DNA of 64,000 nucleotides. It comes from Diplodia intermedia. Taxonomy: Eukaryota > Ascomycota > Dothideomycetes > Botryosphaeriales > Botryosphaeriaceae. The DNA is taken from the NCBI GenBank assembly GCA_021495925.1, contig JAKEKT010000060.1:62001-126000 (forward strand), in the 5' to 3' direction. The position numbers and the translations under genes are program-made. Positions 45,691 through 56,499 of the stretch are shown here, piece after piece. Below the pieces are notes generated by a model. That model was given only the letters and a program-made list of their open reading frames with translations, did no database searches and was not told the origin of the DNA. How positions within the stretch are numbered: position 1 is the first letter of the stretch; each line of letters starts with the position of its first letter.

Positions 45691-46953
45691 CTATGAAGTA
45701 GTGGCTTTAGGGCCCTCATCACCGAATTTCGAGTAATCTGGCAACGGAAAATCTTCGTCGTCGGTCTTGTGGCCAAACCTGTTCACGATCCACGGGATTG
45801 CCGCCACCCTGGATAGTGCCACAATGAAAGATTGCAAAAGCCATCTCTTCCATGCCGTCTCTGGATGCGCGATGGCGGGGAGGAAGGAGGGGATCTTCTG
45901 GGTCTCTTCAACGAATGGGCGAAAGGCGCGTTCGTAAGCGTCGAGCGCCTTCGAGGGATGTTCACCGGCATTGAGCTTGCTCAGCTCTCCGGCGAGGACG
46001 TAGGCTCCCGTGATAGCCAGCGAAGCGCCCGCCCCGGTGAGTGGAGACGGGGCGTATGCGGCGTCTCCCAGGCAGATGACGCGAGAGTTGGACCACTTGG
46101 CCAGTTTGATCTGCTGGACGGCCTGGAAGTAGAAGTCGGACGCCGGGTCCATGGAATCCAAGAAGCGCTGCGCCTGCCACCCAGCATCCGCAAACTCCTT
46201 CCTCATGAGCTCGTGCTGAGTCTTTCTGTCACTCCTGGATGCCTCCTCCCACGCCTTTTTCTGGGCGTCGTTGCAGGGCATGCAGCTGAGACATGTCCGC
46301 ATGGTGCCGTGCGGGTCAGGCCTGATGCTCAGCACCCGCGATCGGAGGGCGTGGTAGATTTTCCACCAGTCAGTGTCGCTGGACACGCGCGGAAGGGTCC
46401 AGTAGATGGCGTACATGCCCTTGTCGATGACTTTGACTGACTCTGGGGGGAAGCACTGCTTCCGCACTCGGGACCACTGGCCGTCTGCTGCGACCAAGAG
46501 AGCATACTCGTGCACCTCCCCACTGCTCAATTCGACCTTGACGGTTTTGTCGTCGTTCGAAAGGATCCTTTTGATGGTAGTACCGAGCAGGTAGTCGACA
46601 TTTTGGTGGTTCTTGGTGGCGCGGTGCAGAACCGCTGCCAGGTCTCCACGAAGGATTTCGAATTCAGAGGTAGGGCTGGCGGCGGACCCCTCCTTGACAG
46701 GGAAGGGTGCAAATGGCCGTCCGTTTGGGCCGATGAACGTTGTGCCCTTTTCCGTCGTGTTCAATCGTCGAAGTTCCTCCAGGAGGCCCATCTTCTTGAT
46801 GACGGTGAGTGCACTGCCGTTGACATCAATGTTCTGGCCAATGGGGAGGAGAGCGTGACTCTTCTCGACGATGGTGATGCGTGCGCCGGCCTTTGCCAGC
46901 CACCAGGCGAGGGCGGGCCCAGCGATGCCGGCTCCACTGATCAGAACGCGCAT
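45691..46953 (-). CDS. FAD-dependent aromatic monooxygenase (PF01494 type)
   Basis: A single exon of 420 aa. Class A flavoprotein hydroxylases insert one oxygen atom into aromatic substrates using NAD(P)H. The N-terminal dinucleotide fold is VLISGAGIAGPALAWWLA with the acidic end of strand 2 at IVEKS. The DG motif that contacts both FAD and NAD(P)H is LVAADGQWSRVRK. The third FAD motif is VICLGDAAYAPSPLTGAGAS. A hydrophobic stretch near the end (LLQSFIVALSRVAAIPWIVN) may associate with membrane. The start is placed at 46953 directly before the beta strand; the frame is open further but that extension is hydrophilic leader. The substrate cannot be told. Its neighbours, an FAH-family hydrolase and a GST, suggest an aromatic breakdown route. 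Confidence 0.92.
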   Translation of the reverse strand: MRVLISGAGIAGPALAWWLAKAGARITIVEKSHALLPIGQNIDVNGSALTVIKKMGLLEELRRLNTTEKGTTFIGPNGRPFAPFPVKEGSAASPTSEFEILRGDLAAVLHRATKNHQNVDYLLGTTIKRILSNDDKTVKVELSSGEVHEYALLVAADGQWSRVRKQCFPPESVKVIDKGMYAIYWTLPRVSSDTDWWKIYHALRSRVLSIRPDPHGTMRTCLSCMPCNDAQKKAWEEASRSDRKTQHELMRKEFADAGWQAQRFLDSMDPASDFYFQAVQQIKLAKWSNSRVICLGDAAYAPSPLTGAGASLAITGAYVLAGELSKLNAGEHPSKALDAYERAFRPFVEETQKIPSFLPAIAHPETAWKRWLLQSFIVALSRVAAIPWIVNRFGHKTDDEDFPLPDYSKFGDEGPKATTS

Positions 46954-48157
46954 GGCAAGCTTCAATAATGTGAAGGTGAATGTGACGAAGATGTTGGATT
47001 CCTGATGGGCAATTCTGAATGGAAGAAGGGAGGGATATGGATGGGAGGAAAGTGGGAGCAAGTACTCGCAAGAACATCCCGATTAAGCGATCGATGTGTC
47101 GGTGGCGTCCTGTGTAGCCGAATGAAGTAGCTCCATCATACCCCATAAATAGCGGTTGTTGCCTACAATGGATCGGTCCAGCCAGGCTGCCAGACTCTTG
47201 GGTGGAACTTAAACCCCAGCTATATTGCGATTCCATAGTGTCATTGTTGTGCCGTACACACGCCAAGTCGCGTGGCCATTTCAGTGGCTAAAGTGTGAAG
47301 GCTGCAGCGCCCGTGGTGGAGTAGGGGCACAAAGGATGAGGCGCAGCGACTGCGTTTCAGTGGGCTGCTCGAGGGCCAATATCGTCAGGTCGGATGGTCG
47401 CGATGATGGGATCATAGGATGGCGATGCCGGAAGACGCGAAGACGCGTATGGGCTAGGAATGCTTAGCGTTGCTGGTGAGAGCTTCCATCCCTTAGGTGT
47501 CGAGTTGCGACGGGATGTCGTCATCGTAACGCACTAAGCAATCAAGCCAATGGAACGAGAAGTAGCGACTCCGCACCTCACCACCGTTCCTCTTCACAGT
47601 CCTCGAAACACCGTGGAAAGCAGGGAACGTTGGCTTACATTGATTAACCTTCCTCACTTGTTTTCGGAACGAATTGCTCAAATGGATGCACTGTATACTT
47701 TCACTCGTAGCTTTCGGTCAAACGACTGCTCGGGCATCCTGATCCACTGCTTCTCTATTCTCATCTTTTCTTCCTTCCTTTCCTTGCGTTTCCGGGTCGG
47801 AGAAGGTTGGGGTTTGGAGAGACCGTGCGCCCCCCCATGCGGGAGGCCGGCTCATGTGGCGGCCCACATCCCGGGATTTTCGAATGCGGGCATGGAGGAA
47901 CCGCGGAAGAAGACATTCCTCGTATACGAAATACTTTATAACGGAGAATCCTGTGCTGGCTGTCTGTTATTGAAACGCTCTGACATCTTTCACCACAGAA
48001 AGTAGAAGGAAGGATAACTCCCATTCTGCTAAGAGATCTTGCGGGAGTGCCGGGTAGCTTTCCAGCGACATTTGTCCGGAAGACCAGAAAGAGCTTGAGA
48101 GGTTCTTTCTACAACTCACTTGAGATACTATAAAGCCAATCTTCGCAACTAGCAAAG
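46954..48157. other. Intergenic region between divergent genes
   Basis: Promoter region of the monooxygenase (minus) and the FAH-family gene (plus). On the minus strand a TATTTATG element lies at 47144-47151, about 190 bases before the monooxygenase ATG. No gene is seen. Confidence 0.55.
48129..48135 (+). promoter_or_regulatory. TATAAAG close to the FAH ATG
   Basis: The box ends only 22 bases before the proposed ATG, closer than a normal transcription start allows. Either the box is fortuitous or translation starts at a later codon. Confidence 0.35.
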
Positions 48158-50032
48158 ATGAGTGCGGATCAATTCCCTGTTGAGAACATCCCATTTGGGA
48201 TCATCTCGACACCCGACGAGGTGAGTTCTCCCCCATTCTCTTCCCGCAAGATCATATTTTGTGTTATTGAGGTGCAAATGCTAAGCCCTCAACGGCCCTT
48301 CCGCCTCCGTCCCGCGACACGAATCCAGAACACCGTCATCGACCTCTCCGCCCTCTCGGCCCTCGGCGCTTTCTCGACCATCCACGGATTCCCTGGTTCG
48401 GTCTTTGAAAGTGCAAAGTCTCTGAACGCATTTGCCGCTCTATCTTTCGGCGTGCGAAAAGCTGTCCGCAGCTATATCCAAGATATCTGGAAGGATGAAG
48501 GACTGCGAAAGGATTTCGAGAGCGCGTTCGTGCCCGCCGCCACTGTGACCAACCATCTGCCCATGGAGACGGTGAATTATGCGGACTATGTGTCCAGCCG
48601 GGGGCATGCGGAGAATGTGAGTGGACCTTTCTCTCTCTCTCGATCCATTCCGCAACTCTCCCGAGGAGTAGGAGACTCATGTCATTCTATGACTTGTAGG
48701 AGAAAGACTACTTAAGAAAGTAGCAAGCATGAGAAACCCCCCTCCCAGACCATCAAGCTAAGCATCGTCAATTGATCACAGATGGCCGACGTCCTCAACC
48801 ACCCGCCCGCCTTCCGCGCGCCCTTCTACCACTCGCCGCTGGGCTACTACGGCAACTCGCGCAACATCGTCGTGTCGGACACGCCCGTCCACCGCTTCGC
48901 CGGCGTCACGGCCGGCCAATTCCAACTCGACGGCCCCGCCGCCGCCGGCGCGTCCCGAAAGTTCGACTTCGAGCTCGAGCTGGGCGTGTACCTCGCGCGA
49001 TCGACGGCAATCGGCCGCCGCGTCAAGCTGGAGGAGGCGGACGACTACGTTTTTGGTTTCGTGCTGCTGAATGACTGGAGTGGTGAGTTGGCTTGAAGTG
49101 TCTTGCATCCTTCTTCTCCTCCTCCTCCACCTCTCCCCTTATTCCCCACCCCTGTCAGACTATAATCCAGCCATCCCTGGGAAAACACACACACCCCTCC
49201 CCTCCCCTACCTTTGGGCCAAATCCAGTTGACACCCACCACCATGTACAACAAACACAGCTCGCGACATCCAATCCTCCGAATCCGCGGGCCCGACCGGC
49301 CCCTTCCTCGGCAAATCCGGCTGCGTCACCGTCTCGCCGTGGGTCGTCACGCTCGACGCGCTGGCGCCGGCGCGGCTGCCGCGGCAGATGGCGCCGCGGG
49401 TGGCGTTTGTCGACTACCTGGCCGAAAGCGGCGTCCACGGCGATCGTTGCAAGCCGTGCGTCGACATCAGGTGTTCGGTGAGGTTGAAAGCGGGTGGGGG
49501 GAGACGAGCGGGTGAGGAGGAGGAGGAGGAGGAGGAGGGGGGGAAGGAGGGGGTCGAGGTGTGCGGGACCGAGTACGGGCAGACGTATTGGACGTACGCG
49601 CAGCTGGTCGCGCATCAGACGCGCAACGGGAGTGCGGTGGGGACAGGGGATTTGATCGGGACGGGGACGATGAGTATGTTTGAGGTGAGTTGGGGTCCTC
49701 CCTGTGTCTCCTTGTTTTGTTGGGGAGGGAGGGGCGCGGCTTCTTGTCCTGCGGTTTCTTGCTGCCTTGTTTTCTTTCTTTTCTTTTTCTTTTTCTTCAA
49801 GGGGAGAAAACTAATGGTGTGTTCACAGAGTGATGACTTTGGGCGCTGCTGCCTGGCCGAACGGTCGTACAACGGGACGAAGTCATTCGACGTAGGAAAC
49901 GGACGGACGAGGACGTGGCTGGAGGACGGAGACGAGGTCAACGTTCAAGGCTGGGTACATGATGCACGGACGGGGGAGAGGCTGTTTGGGTTTGGGGATT
50001 GCAGGGGGGTGGTGGTGCCGCTGCCTGAGTAA
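48158..50032 (+). CDS. Fumarylacetoacetase family hydrolase
   Basis: Cleaves fumarylacetoacetate to fumarate and acetoacetate at the end of tyrosine and phenylalanine breakdown. Proposed exons are 48158-48220, 48272-48616, 48782-49082, 49260-49684 and 49829-50032 (445 aa). Family signatures are ENIPFGIISTPDE, NYADYVSSRGHAEN (metal-ligand Asp), FDFELELGVYLA (two Glu ligands), LLNDWSARDIQ (Asp ligand), GPFLGKSGCVTVSPWVVTLD, YGQTYWTYAQLVAHQT and GDLIGTGTMS. The segment expected between HAEN and the SPLGYYGNSRNIVVS block is weakly conserved, and an eight-Glu insertion lies in the fourth exon, so it may be a paralog with an altered substrate. The first intron (51 bp, weak GAG acceptor) is in frame and stop-free, so its splicing is uncertain. 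Confidence 0.87.
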
Positions 50033-50492
50033 GCGGATGTCGGACTGTGGGGCATCCGCTCAGGCCGTGGACAACGAGGGTCCATCCCGGCGTGGTACAA
50101 GCCGCTTAAGCAAGCAAATCTTCGGCGTTGCTCGCACCATTGGCACTCCAGGGGAGCGGCCCGCACAAAGGATTCTTGGATTGGTAATAAATCAGACCAC
50201 TAGGCCGCATTGGTCCATACGTCGGCTTTCAAGAGGCCGAGCTGGCTAAGCTCACACAGTCAGCCCAGCTTGTCCAGTGAAACCCCGCGCTATATTCTCA
50301 CGGCCAGATTGCTAAGCCAGTTATACTACGTCAGCAGGGTCTAACTTTGCAATTGCAGACTTCCGGATTAGGACAGGGTCTCGAGGAAACATTCAAAAGG
50401 AAGGCTCGAGTCACGCCTTCTCTCATCATCAACTCCCCTTCCACTTCCAACTCACATACCCACTTCCAACACAACACCCAATCCATACCAAG
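50033..50492. other. Intergenic region
   Basis: Short spacer between the tandem FAH-family and GST genes, with a C/A-rich leader before the GST ATG. I saw no tRNA in it. Confidence 0.6.
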
Positions 50493-51259
50493 ATGCAGCC
50501 TGTCGTCCTCTACTCCCACGGCATTACGCCGAACCCGGTCAAGGTCGCCATCATTCTGGAGGAGCTCGAGCTCCCTTACGAATGCAAGGCCATCGACATG
50601 AACACGGAGCTGAAGGCCGAGCCTTTCATCTCCGTCAACCCCAACGGCCGCCTTCCCGCCCTCGAGGATCCGAACACTGGCGTCAAGTTGTTCGAGGTTT
50701 GAAGTCCCCTCCAGTCTTTGTCTTGACAATTGGCTAACGCGGATCCAAGTCCGGCGCCATCGTCGAGTACCTGGTCGCCACGTACGACAAGGAGAACAAG
50801 CTGCACCACACCAGCTCGCCCGAGCAGTGGCTGGAGAAGTCCTGGCTCCACTTCCAGATGTCCGGCCAGGGCCCGTACTTCGGCCAGCGCGTCTGGTTCA
50901 TGAAGTACCACGCCGAGGTAGGTCGAACCACCGACCCTTCCCTTCTCGGACAAATGATCCCAACTGACAAAAAACAGAAACTCCCCTCGGCCGTCGAGCG
51001 CTACGGCAACGAGATCAAGCGCGTCACCGGCGTCATCGACGCCCACCTCAAGAAGCAGGGCACCCCCTACCTGCTCGGCGACAAGATCTCTTACGCCGAC
51101 CTCGTCTGGGTGCCGTGGCAGAGCCTCTACCCCATATTCGGCATCGACGGCTGGGACTGGAAGACCGAGTACCCCAGCTTCGCCGCTTGGAACGAGCGGC
51201 TCGCTGAGCGCCCGGCGGTGAAGAAGGTGTACGCGAAGGAGGAGTTCCAGATGCATTAG
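50493..51259 (+). CDS. Glutathione S-transferase, Ure2p-like
   Basis: Exons are 50493-50696, 50750-50917 and 50978-51259 (217 aa, normal for a GST). The thioredoxin-fold half shows VVLYSHGITPNPVKVAIILE, FISVNPNGRLPALEDP (cis-Pro loop) and FESGAIVEYLVATYD across the first splice (glutathione-binding Glu-Ser). The helical half shows WLHFQMSGQGPYFGQ, GTPYLLGDKISYADLVWVPW and a terminal helix. This is the theta/Ure2p-like class common in fungi, not the zeta class that isomerises maleylacetoacetate. The first donor is unusual (GTTTGA) but is backed by a GGCTAACG branch site. The gene is tandem to the FAH-family gene, 460 bp apart. Detoxifying conjugation is likely. Confidence 0.93.
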
Positions 51260-52291
51260 AGAGGAGTCAGTCTTGCTGCCCTGCATGGTTCTACGGCCTG
51301 GTTATCAATGGGGATTTTGGACAATCGCTGTCTGTGTACTGTGAGATCACTGGGACTTCTTGCTTGGTGAATACGCGCGTCCTTGAAGCGTTGAAGATAA
51401 ACACAAATGTCATCGGATGTCCATCTCAAAATAGTCCTTCTGCAGGTGACTCTGTGCTGTAACCTTGACCGCGTTTGACGCAGAATGGTCAATACAAGAT
51501 GAGAAAAAAATTCTCGGCCAGCAAAGGATACTGAGAATTCTGTAAGTTGGGATGTACCTCTGCCATAGAAGGCAAAATTCCATTTGACCTCGGAAGCGGG
51601 GCGAAAATGGCATTTGGAATGAGTTACACTCGGTCCGGGGTGTGACTGCGTGCTTGGGCCCCTCCCACCACGTATACAAGAGGGTTATTGTATGCCCGGA
51701 GCCTAATCCGGTATATTGCAAGACGAATCCTATAAACTTCTCGGGAGGCGCACTTATACGGGATCATGTTTAGAGAGGTGACTTTAGCAGACCCTGAGCT
51801 TGAGGTTTCCCACATGATCTGAGAGGAGCCGTGAGAATTAGTCTGTGTTCCAGTGAGGGTTGCTGACTTTGACCGAACTGGTGCCGATGCAGGCCGGAGT
51901 CTTCATTCCCTGGTGCTTCGGGTTGCGCTTGGGTCGACGCGTAGATGCTTAAATTTCATACTCAAGGCAAGTACCACTGTACTGAAACAAGAGCGACGGA
52001 GCCTACAGATCGAAATGAGGCTCAAACCAGGAAGTTGCTTCCGGGGGCAGGGCCGCTCCAGAGTGAAGTTAGCGTCAAATGTCCATGCCCACCTCGGATA
52101 TCACGGCGTAGGGTGGAAGGGCTTCTGAGAGGCGTCAATCAAGGCCATGCATTAATCTGCTTTCCAAGGCCTACCATAACAAGGCGCCAACGGCCTGCTT
52201 CATCTTCCCAAACATGCTAAATCCCACTTGGCCACCCATTTTTTCAAGCCTGAACTCCGATAGCGCCGGTAATGCAAAGAATCCGGCAGCA
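51260..52291. other. Intergenic region between convergent genes
   Basis: The 3' flanks of the GST gene and PHF5A/RDS3. Nothing recognised, including on the strand opposite to the splicing-factor gene. Confidence 0.6.
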
Positions 52292-52726
52292 TCAATGATT
52301 GCGGAAGTTCTTCTTCTGGTAGAAGAGATCAGTCCTCGAACTTCCTAGGTTGATGATCTTGGGACATCCATCGCGGTCTTTCTCCAGGCGGGTGCACTCA
52401 AAGCAGTAGAAGGCGTCGGAAATGCCCTGCCACAGTCTGTCAGCATGCGCTTCCCGAAGCTCCGTGTCTATGGAGACTTACCTCCCCACCACACACAACA
52501 CACTTGTTCTGGTAGTTGCCGAAGGAGCATTCGTCGCAGATTCGGACCAGAGTGGTCGGGCGGACGTAACTGTCGCAGACGGGGCACTTTCCATCGCACT
52601 TGTCGCAGAGGCGGCCGATGGCAATTCCGGGCTGCTTCCGGCACATAACCAAATCGCTGAGACGCGTTAGCAACGCTGCTGCTGTTGGCGCGGGGCATGG
52701 AAAACTTACGGGTGATGGCGCGACAT
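52292..52726 (-). CDS. RDS3: PHF5A/Rds3 subunit of splicing factor SF3b
   Basis: A small zinc protein of the U2 snRNP SF3b complex that helps recognise the intron branch point. On the minus strand the exons are 52726-52710 (only 17 bases), 52656-52482 and 52426-52292 (108 aa, the normal length). The sequence begins MSRHHPDLVMCRKQPG and contains CDKCDGKCPVCDSYVRP, CDECSFGNYQNKCVVCGG and FYCFECTRLEKDRDGCPKI, supplying the many Cys of its three zinc sites. It ends TDLFYQKKNF plus four residues. All introns are 53-55 bp. A longer minus-strand reading without the first intron exists but breaks the conserved MSRHHPD start. It is divergent from the pinin gene. Confidence 0.97.
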
Positions 52727-53088
52727 GTTGCCTGTGGTTGGGAGTTGTGGCCGGCGGTGGCTGCGGAGTGCCTAGGAGGGATTGCACGTATGGAGAGGGT
52801 GCGGCAGAGCTATATGGCGGGCGAGTGGCGGTTGCTGTGCTGACCAAGGGTGCGGCGACAGCTTCGACGGATTTCGAGGGCAGGGCGACGCGACGCGATT
52901 AGATAAGATTAGATGACGCCGTTTCGGGCCGGACCGCGAGTCGCGAGCAACAGCTTCCATCGCAATCGCCGACGCGCCCGCCAATCGCTGCTCCATCATC
53001 GCCGTTCACACGACAGCCCACTGCTCCAACGCCCGCACCCGCACCCGCACCCGCACCCTTGACCCGGGCCTTGCTCTCGCTACCAGCT
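52727..53088. promoter_or_regulatory. Divergent promoter region RDS3/pinin
   Basis: 362 bases between two start codons on opposite strands; both products act in pre-mRNA splicing. A CCCGCA-type repeat (gcacccgcacccgcaccc) lies at about 53034-53058 in the pinin leader. Confidence 0.6.
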
Positions 53089-54186
53089 ATGGCGGACGAT
53101 GAACCGTAAGTTGGCCTGGCTCCCCACCCCGCGCCCGCTAACTTCGCCGCCGCAGAGTCGTCGCCTCGGCCGTCGTCGTGCCAGAGAGCTCCGAGCCAGC
53201 CTCGCCGCGCGAGAACCCGCAGAAGCGCAGGCAATCCTTCGTTTCCGACGCCGGCAGCAAGCGCCCTCGCCTGAGCATAGACGACACCACCAGCGACTCT
53301 CGGAACGGCCCACGCCACCAGAACGACCCGCCCACGGACCGTCGCGTCGAACGCCGCCGGAGCGGTGCTGTCGAGGAGCGCAAGCGCGGTCAGCGCCTGT
53401 TCGGCGCACTGCTCGGCACCCTCTCGCAGAGCTCGTCGTCCGCCGCCCAGCGCCGTCGTGCCGACATCGACAAGAAGCAGCAGGAGAAACTGAAGCTGCA
53501 AGCACAAGAGTTTGACCAGAGAAAGAAGCAGCGGCTAGAGGAGCTCATGGTTGTCAGGCGGCGCGAGCAAAAGAAGTTCGACGAGCAAACGGTTCGCGTC
53601 CATGGCCCCGCCGCGATGCCGTCCTGCCGCTAATCAATTGGCCAGATGCGGATCCGCCACTCTAACATGCTCGCCCAGGCGCACTTCCTCCAGACTAGGA
53701 CCGAGCCCAAGCTGGTACGTGCACCGATCCGTCTGCTTGGTTGCACGGGGTTGCTGACCAGCCCAGTTTTTCAAGCCGTGGGAGCTGCGCCAGGAGGACG
53801 AGGATACCATCAAGGCTCAAGTTGGAGAGGTAGAAGCCACCATTGAGAGGGAGCTCTCGGAGTTTGAGAAACAGAAGCAAGCCGAGCAGGAACAAGAACA
53901 GGAACAGGGTCAGCACGACAGGAATGGAACGCCTGAAACGAAAGCTGATGCAGAGGCTCACGAGAATGAGGACATGGTGGGTTCAGAGCAAGCCAATGAA
54001 CCTCCCAAATCTCGTCGAGAGCAAGATAACGCTACTACTAGTGATGACCAGGTCAACCCCGTCTCCCCTCCGGAAACCCAGGGAAACGGACATGCGACGA
54101 AGGACCACGACAGCAAGGCCAAGGAAAACCACGACGACCATGGAGAAGAGGTGCTTGAAGCAGAGGAGGATACTGTAATATACTAA
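53089..54186 (+). CDS. Pinin/SDK/MemA domain protein
   Basis: A nuclear splicing-associated protein. Exons are 53089-53105 (17 bases), 53156-53591, 53646-53714 and 53767-54186 (313 aa). After a disordered N-terminus with a basic segment (KRPRLS) comes the pinin/SDK/MemA domain at about residues 75-180: RRSGAVEERKRGQRLFGALL, AQRRRADIDKKQQEKLKLQ, RREQKKFDEQTMRIRHSNML, AQAHFLQTRTEPKL and FFKPWELRQEDEDTI. Helices here should form a coiled coil. The C-terminus is Glu/Gln/Asp-rich and disordered. The second intron has an unusual GTTCGC donor but a GCTAATC branch site. Introns are 50-54 bp. Both this gene and RDS3 begin with a 17-base first coding exon. Confidence 0.92.
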
Positions 54187-55137
54187 CCCTAACGACGCAG
54201 CGCTCTCTGGCAGCGCCACTTTATGAGCGTTTTGGAGAAATTGCTTCATGTTGATGATACCATTCCTACAGTAGTCATTGAAAAGCGGCGGATATGGTGC
54301 AATTGGGGGTTTGGGCTGGTTTTGCAACATAGCTTCCGCGTGCTTCTGGCTCACGATAGGGCAACAACCCTGGACATTGGATGCAGCCAGCAGTATTTCA
54401 GTAAGGACTGTTGCAGCTAGGCAATGAATCAAATGGAGTGTCCGGAGTATGAGTGGCAAGTAAGTGTCGAGTTCACTTCAGGTGCTTCTTGAGCTGTGAT
54501 GTCAAGGTTCGATACGATGAGAAGTGCTCGGGCTCGGATTGTAGAGTCTCGGAAGCGCGACTTCCGTGCCATCCGAATGCGTGCAAGGTATCAATTGTCG
54601 CAGGTAGTGATTACAAAAGATGCGGCTTTAAGTTTTCGGACGACGTTAGAAGGTCGTCCTTAACCGGCGATAGCTCCGAGCTGGTAGAGCACGTTCCAGT
54701 GGGCAAGGACCCGGAAGCGTACAACAATACGGGCGTACTTAGCGTGCGATATCTGCCGGGTAGCTGGAGCGCGCAGTCGCCCGGGCGATAAGGTAGCGAT
54801 AAGTGTGGGGTGTTGGACTGCTGTTGATCCGCTTCTGAGCTTGCCGTGCTTCCTATACTGTTTCATGGTCCCCCGGCGGGGTGTATAACGATTAGAGTGA
54901 CAAGAAGGCCATGCCACTGAGCCCAACCAACGTACCTCGGCCCAGGAAAGTGGAGCAACCGTCGCAGCAAACAGCCGTGACATCGTACGTACGTCCGTAA
55001 ATTGCCTCTCGATCACGCAGTTGCTCCGCATCACGGCCAAGGACGGCGACCCAGGGGACGAAGCTACCACAATATAAAAAGTGGCAGAAGGGCGCCCCGC
55101 AACAATGCGCCCGACGAAGTTCTTCTCCGCATCCAAC
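54187..55137. other. Intergenic region and epoxide hydrolase promoter
   Basis: No gene seen. A tRNA D-arm look-alike at 54669-54690 is not followed by anticodon or T arms. TATAAAAA lies at 55073-55080. Confidence 0.55.
55073..55080 (+). promoter_or_regulatory. TATA box of the epoxide hydrolase gene
   Basis: TATAAAAA lies 65 bases before the ATG at 55138 and 32 before the ATG at 55105. The spacing favours the downstream ATG. Confidence 0.55.
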
Positions 55138-56499
55138 ATGGCCGACACCGTCACCAAGCTCAGCCCTGGCTCCGACCCCCGGGTCTCGTACGAGACCGCC
55201 GTGCTCAACGGCCGCACCTACCGTAGGACCATTCCCAATGCTGCAAGTCACGACCATGACGGCTGATCTGGAGCTGCGCAGGCTACATCCTCGGCGTGCC
55301 CAAGGACGGCCAGTTCAAGGCCACCATTGTCCTCGTCCGTCGTCCCCACCTCTCAGGCGAAGAGCAGCACTCCCTAACCGTCGAACCTGTAGGTCCACGG
55401 ATGGCCCGATCTGGCATTCGGATGGCGCTACCAGATCCCCGCGCTCGTCGACATGGGCTTCCGCGTCGTGGCGCCCGACATGATGGGCTACGGCGGAACT
55501 GTAAGTGCTCTCTCCCTCTCCCGGACAACACGCCGCGCGCGTCTCGGACGAGCGTGGAGACGAGGCTGTCGATGCGTTGTTGTGACTTACAACTCACCGT
55601 GCAGGACGCGCCGAGAGTGCCGCCGGAGTCGATCGCGCTGTACGGCTTCAAGCGCGCCGCCGACGACATCGAGGCGCTGGCTCACCAGCTGGGTGCGCCT
55701 AAGATCGTGCTGGGCGGCCACGACTGGTATGACTCCACCAGAGCAACACGAAGAAGGGCGGGAAAGCTGACATGCCGCCGACCAGGGGCGGAGCCGTCGT
55801 CTACCGCGTCGCCCTCTGGAAGCCCGACCTCATCTCCCACGTCTTCGCCATCAGCACGCCCTACGCGCCTCCCTCGAAGGAGTACTACTCGGTCGAGCAG
55901 CTGGTGGCCGGTCCGGTCCCGCAGTTCAAGTACCAGCTGAACCTGGCCAGCGGCGAGCCCGAGGAGGGCGTCAAGACCAAGGAGGATTTCAAGAAGCTGC
56001 TCGTTTTCATCACCGGCGGCAAGGGCCCGAACGGCGAGCTTCTCTTCAACCCCTACGACGGCATCAAGCTGGAGAACCTGGGCAAGGTCCCCAGAGGTCC
56101 GTGGATGACCGAGGAGGTAAGTGGCTGAACTGCTCTACTTCGTTATCCTGCTGACTCCATGCGAAAATATAGGAGCTCGACTTCTACGCCGAGCAATATG
56201 CCCGCAACGGCTTGCACGGCCCCTGCAACTGGTACCGCACCCGCAAGGTCAACTACGAGGAGGAGCTCGACCTTGCTGGCGACGGCACCATCAAGCAGCC
56301 CATCCTGTACATTGCCACGAACAAGGACACCGTCCTGAAACCCGAGATGTCGGCCGGCATGGAGAAGCTCATCCCCAACCTCAGCAGAGCCGCCATCGAC
56401 ACGCACCACTTTGGTCAATGGGAGAAGCCGGCCGAGCTCAACGACATAATCAAGCAGTGGGTCGAGGCGGTTGTTTTTGGCGGCAAGAGCGTTCTCTAA
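55138..56499 (+). CDS. Alpha/beta-hydrolase fold epoxide hydrolase
   Basis: Opens epoxides to diols. Exons are 55138-55222, 55282-55334, 55393-55500, 55605-55726, 55786-56116 and 56173-56499 (341 aa). The oxyanion motif is VHGWPD, and the nucleophile Asp is in GGHDWGG, split by an intron within the Trp codon. Next come VVAPDMMGYGGTDAP and LISHVFAISTPYAPP. The ring-opening Tyr is likely in NWYRTRKVNYEEEL. The charge relay is the Asp of NKDTVL and the His of HHFGQWEKP. Five introns of 56-104 bp interrupt the N-terminal half densely; one donor is GTCCGT. An upstream in-frame ATG at 55105 would add 11 residues. There is no signal peptide, so it is probably cytosolic. The substrate is unknown. Confidence 0.92.

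Noticed and set aside
50493..51259. Maleylacetoacetate isomerase (zeta GST) beside the FAH-family gene
   Set aside because: The zeta-class active-site motif (Ser-Ser-Cys) is absent; the sequence is Ure2p/theta-like.
54663..54735. tRNA-like segment (GATAGCTCCGAGCTGGTAGA)
   Set aside because: A D-arm can be drawn, but no paired anticodon stem or GGTTCRA T-loop follows at the right distance.
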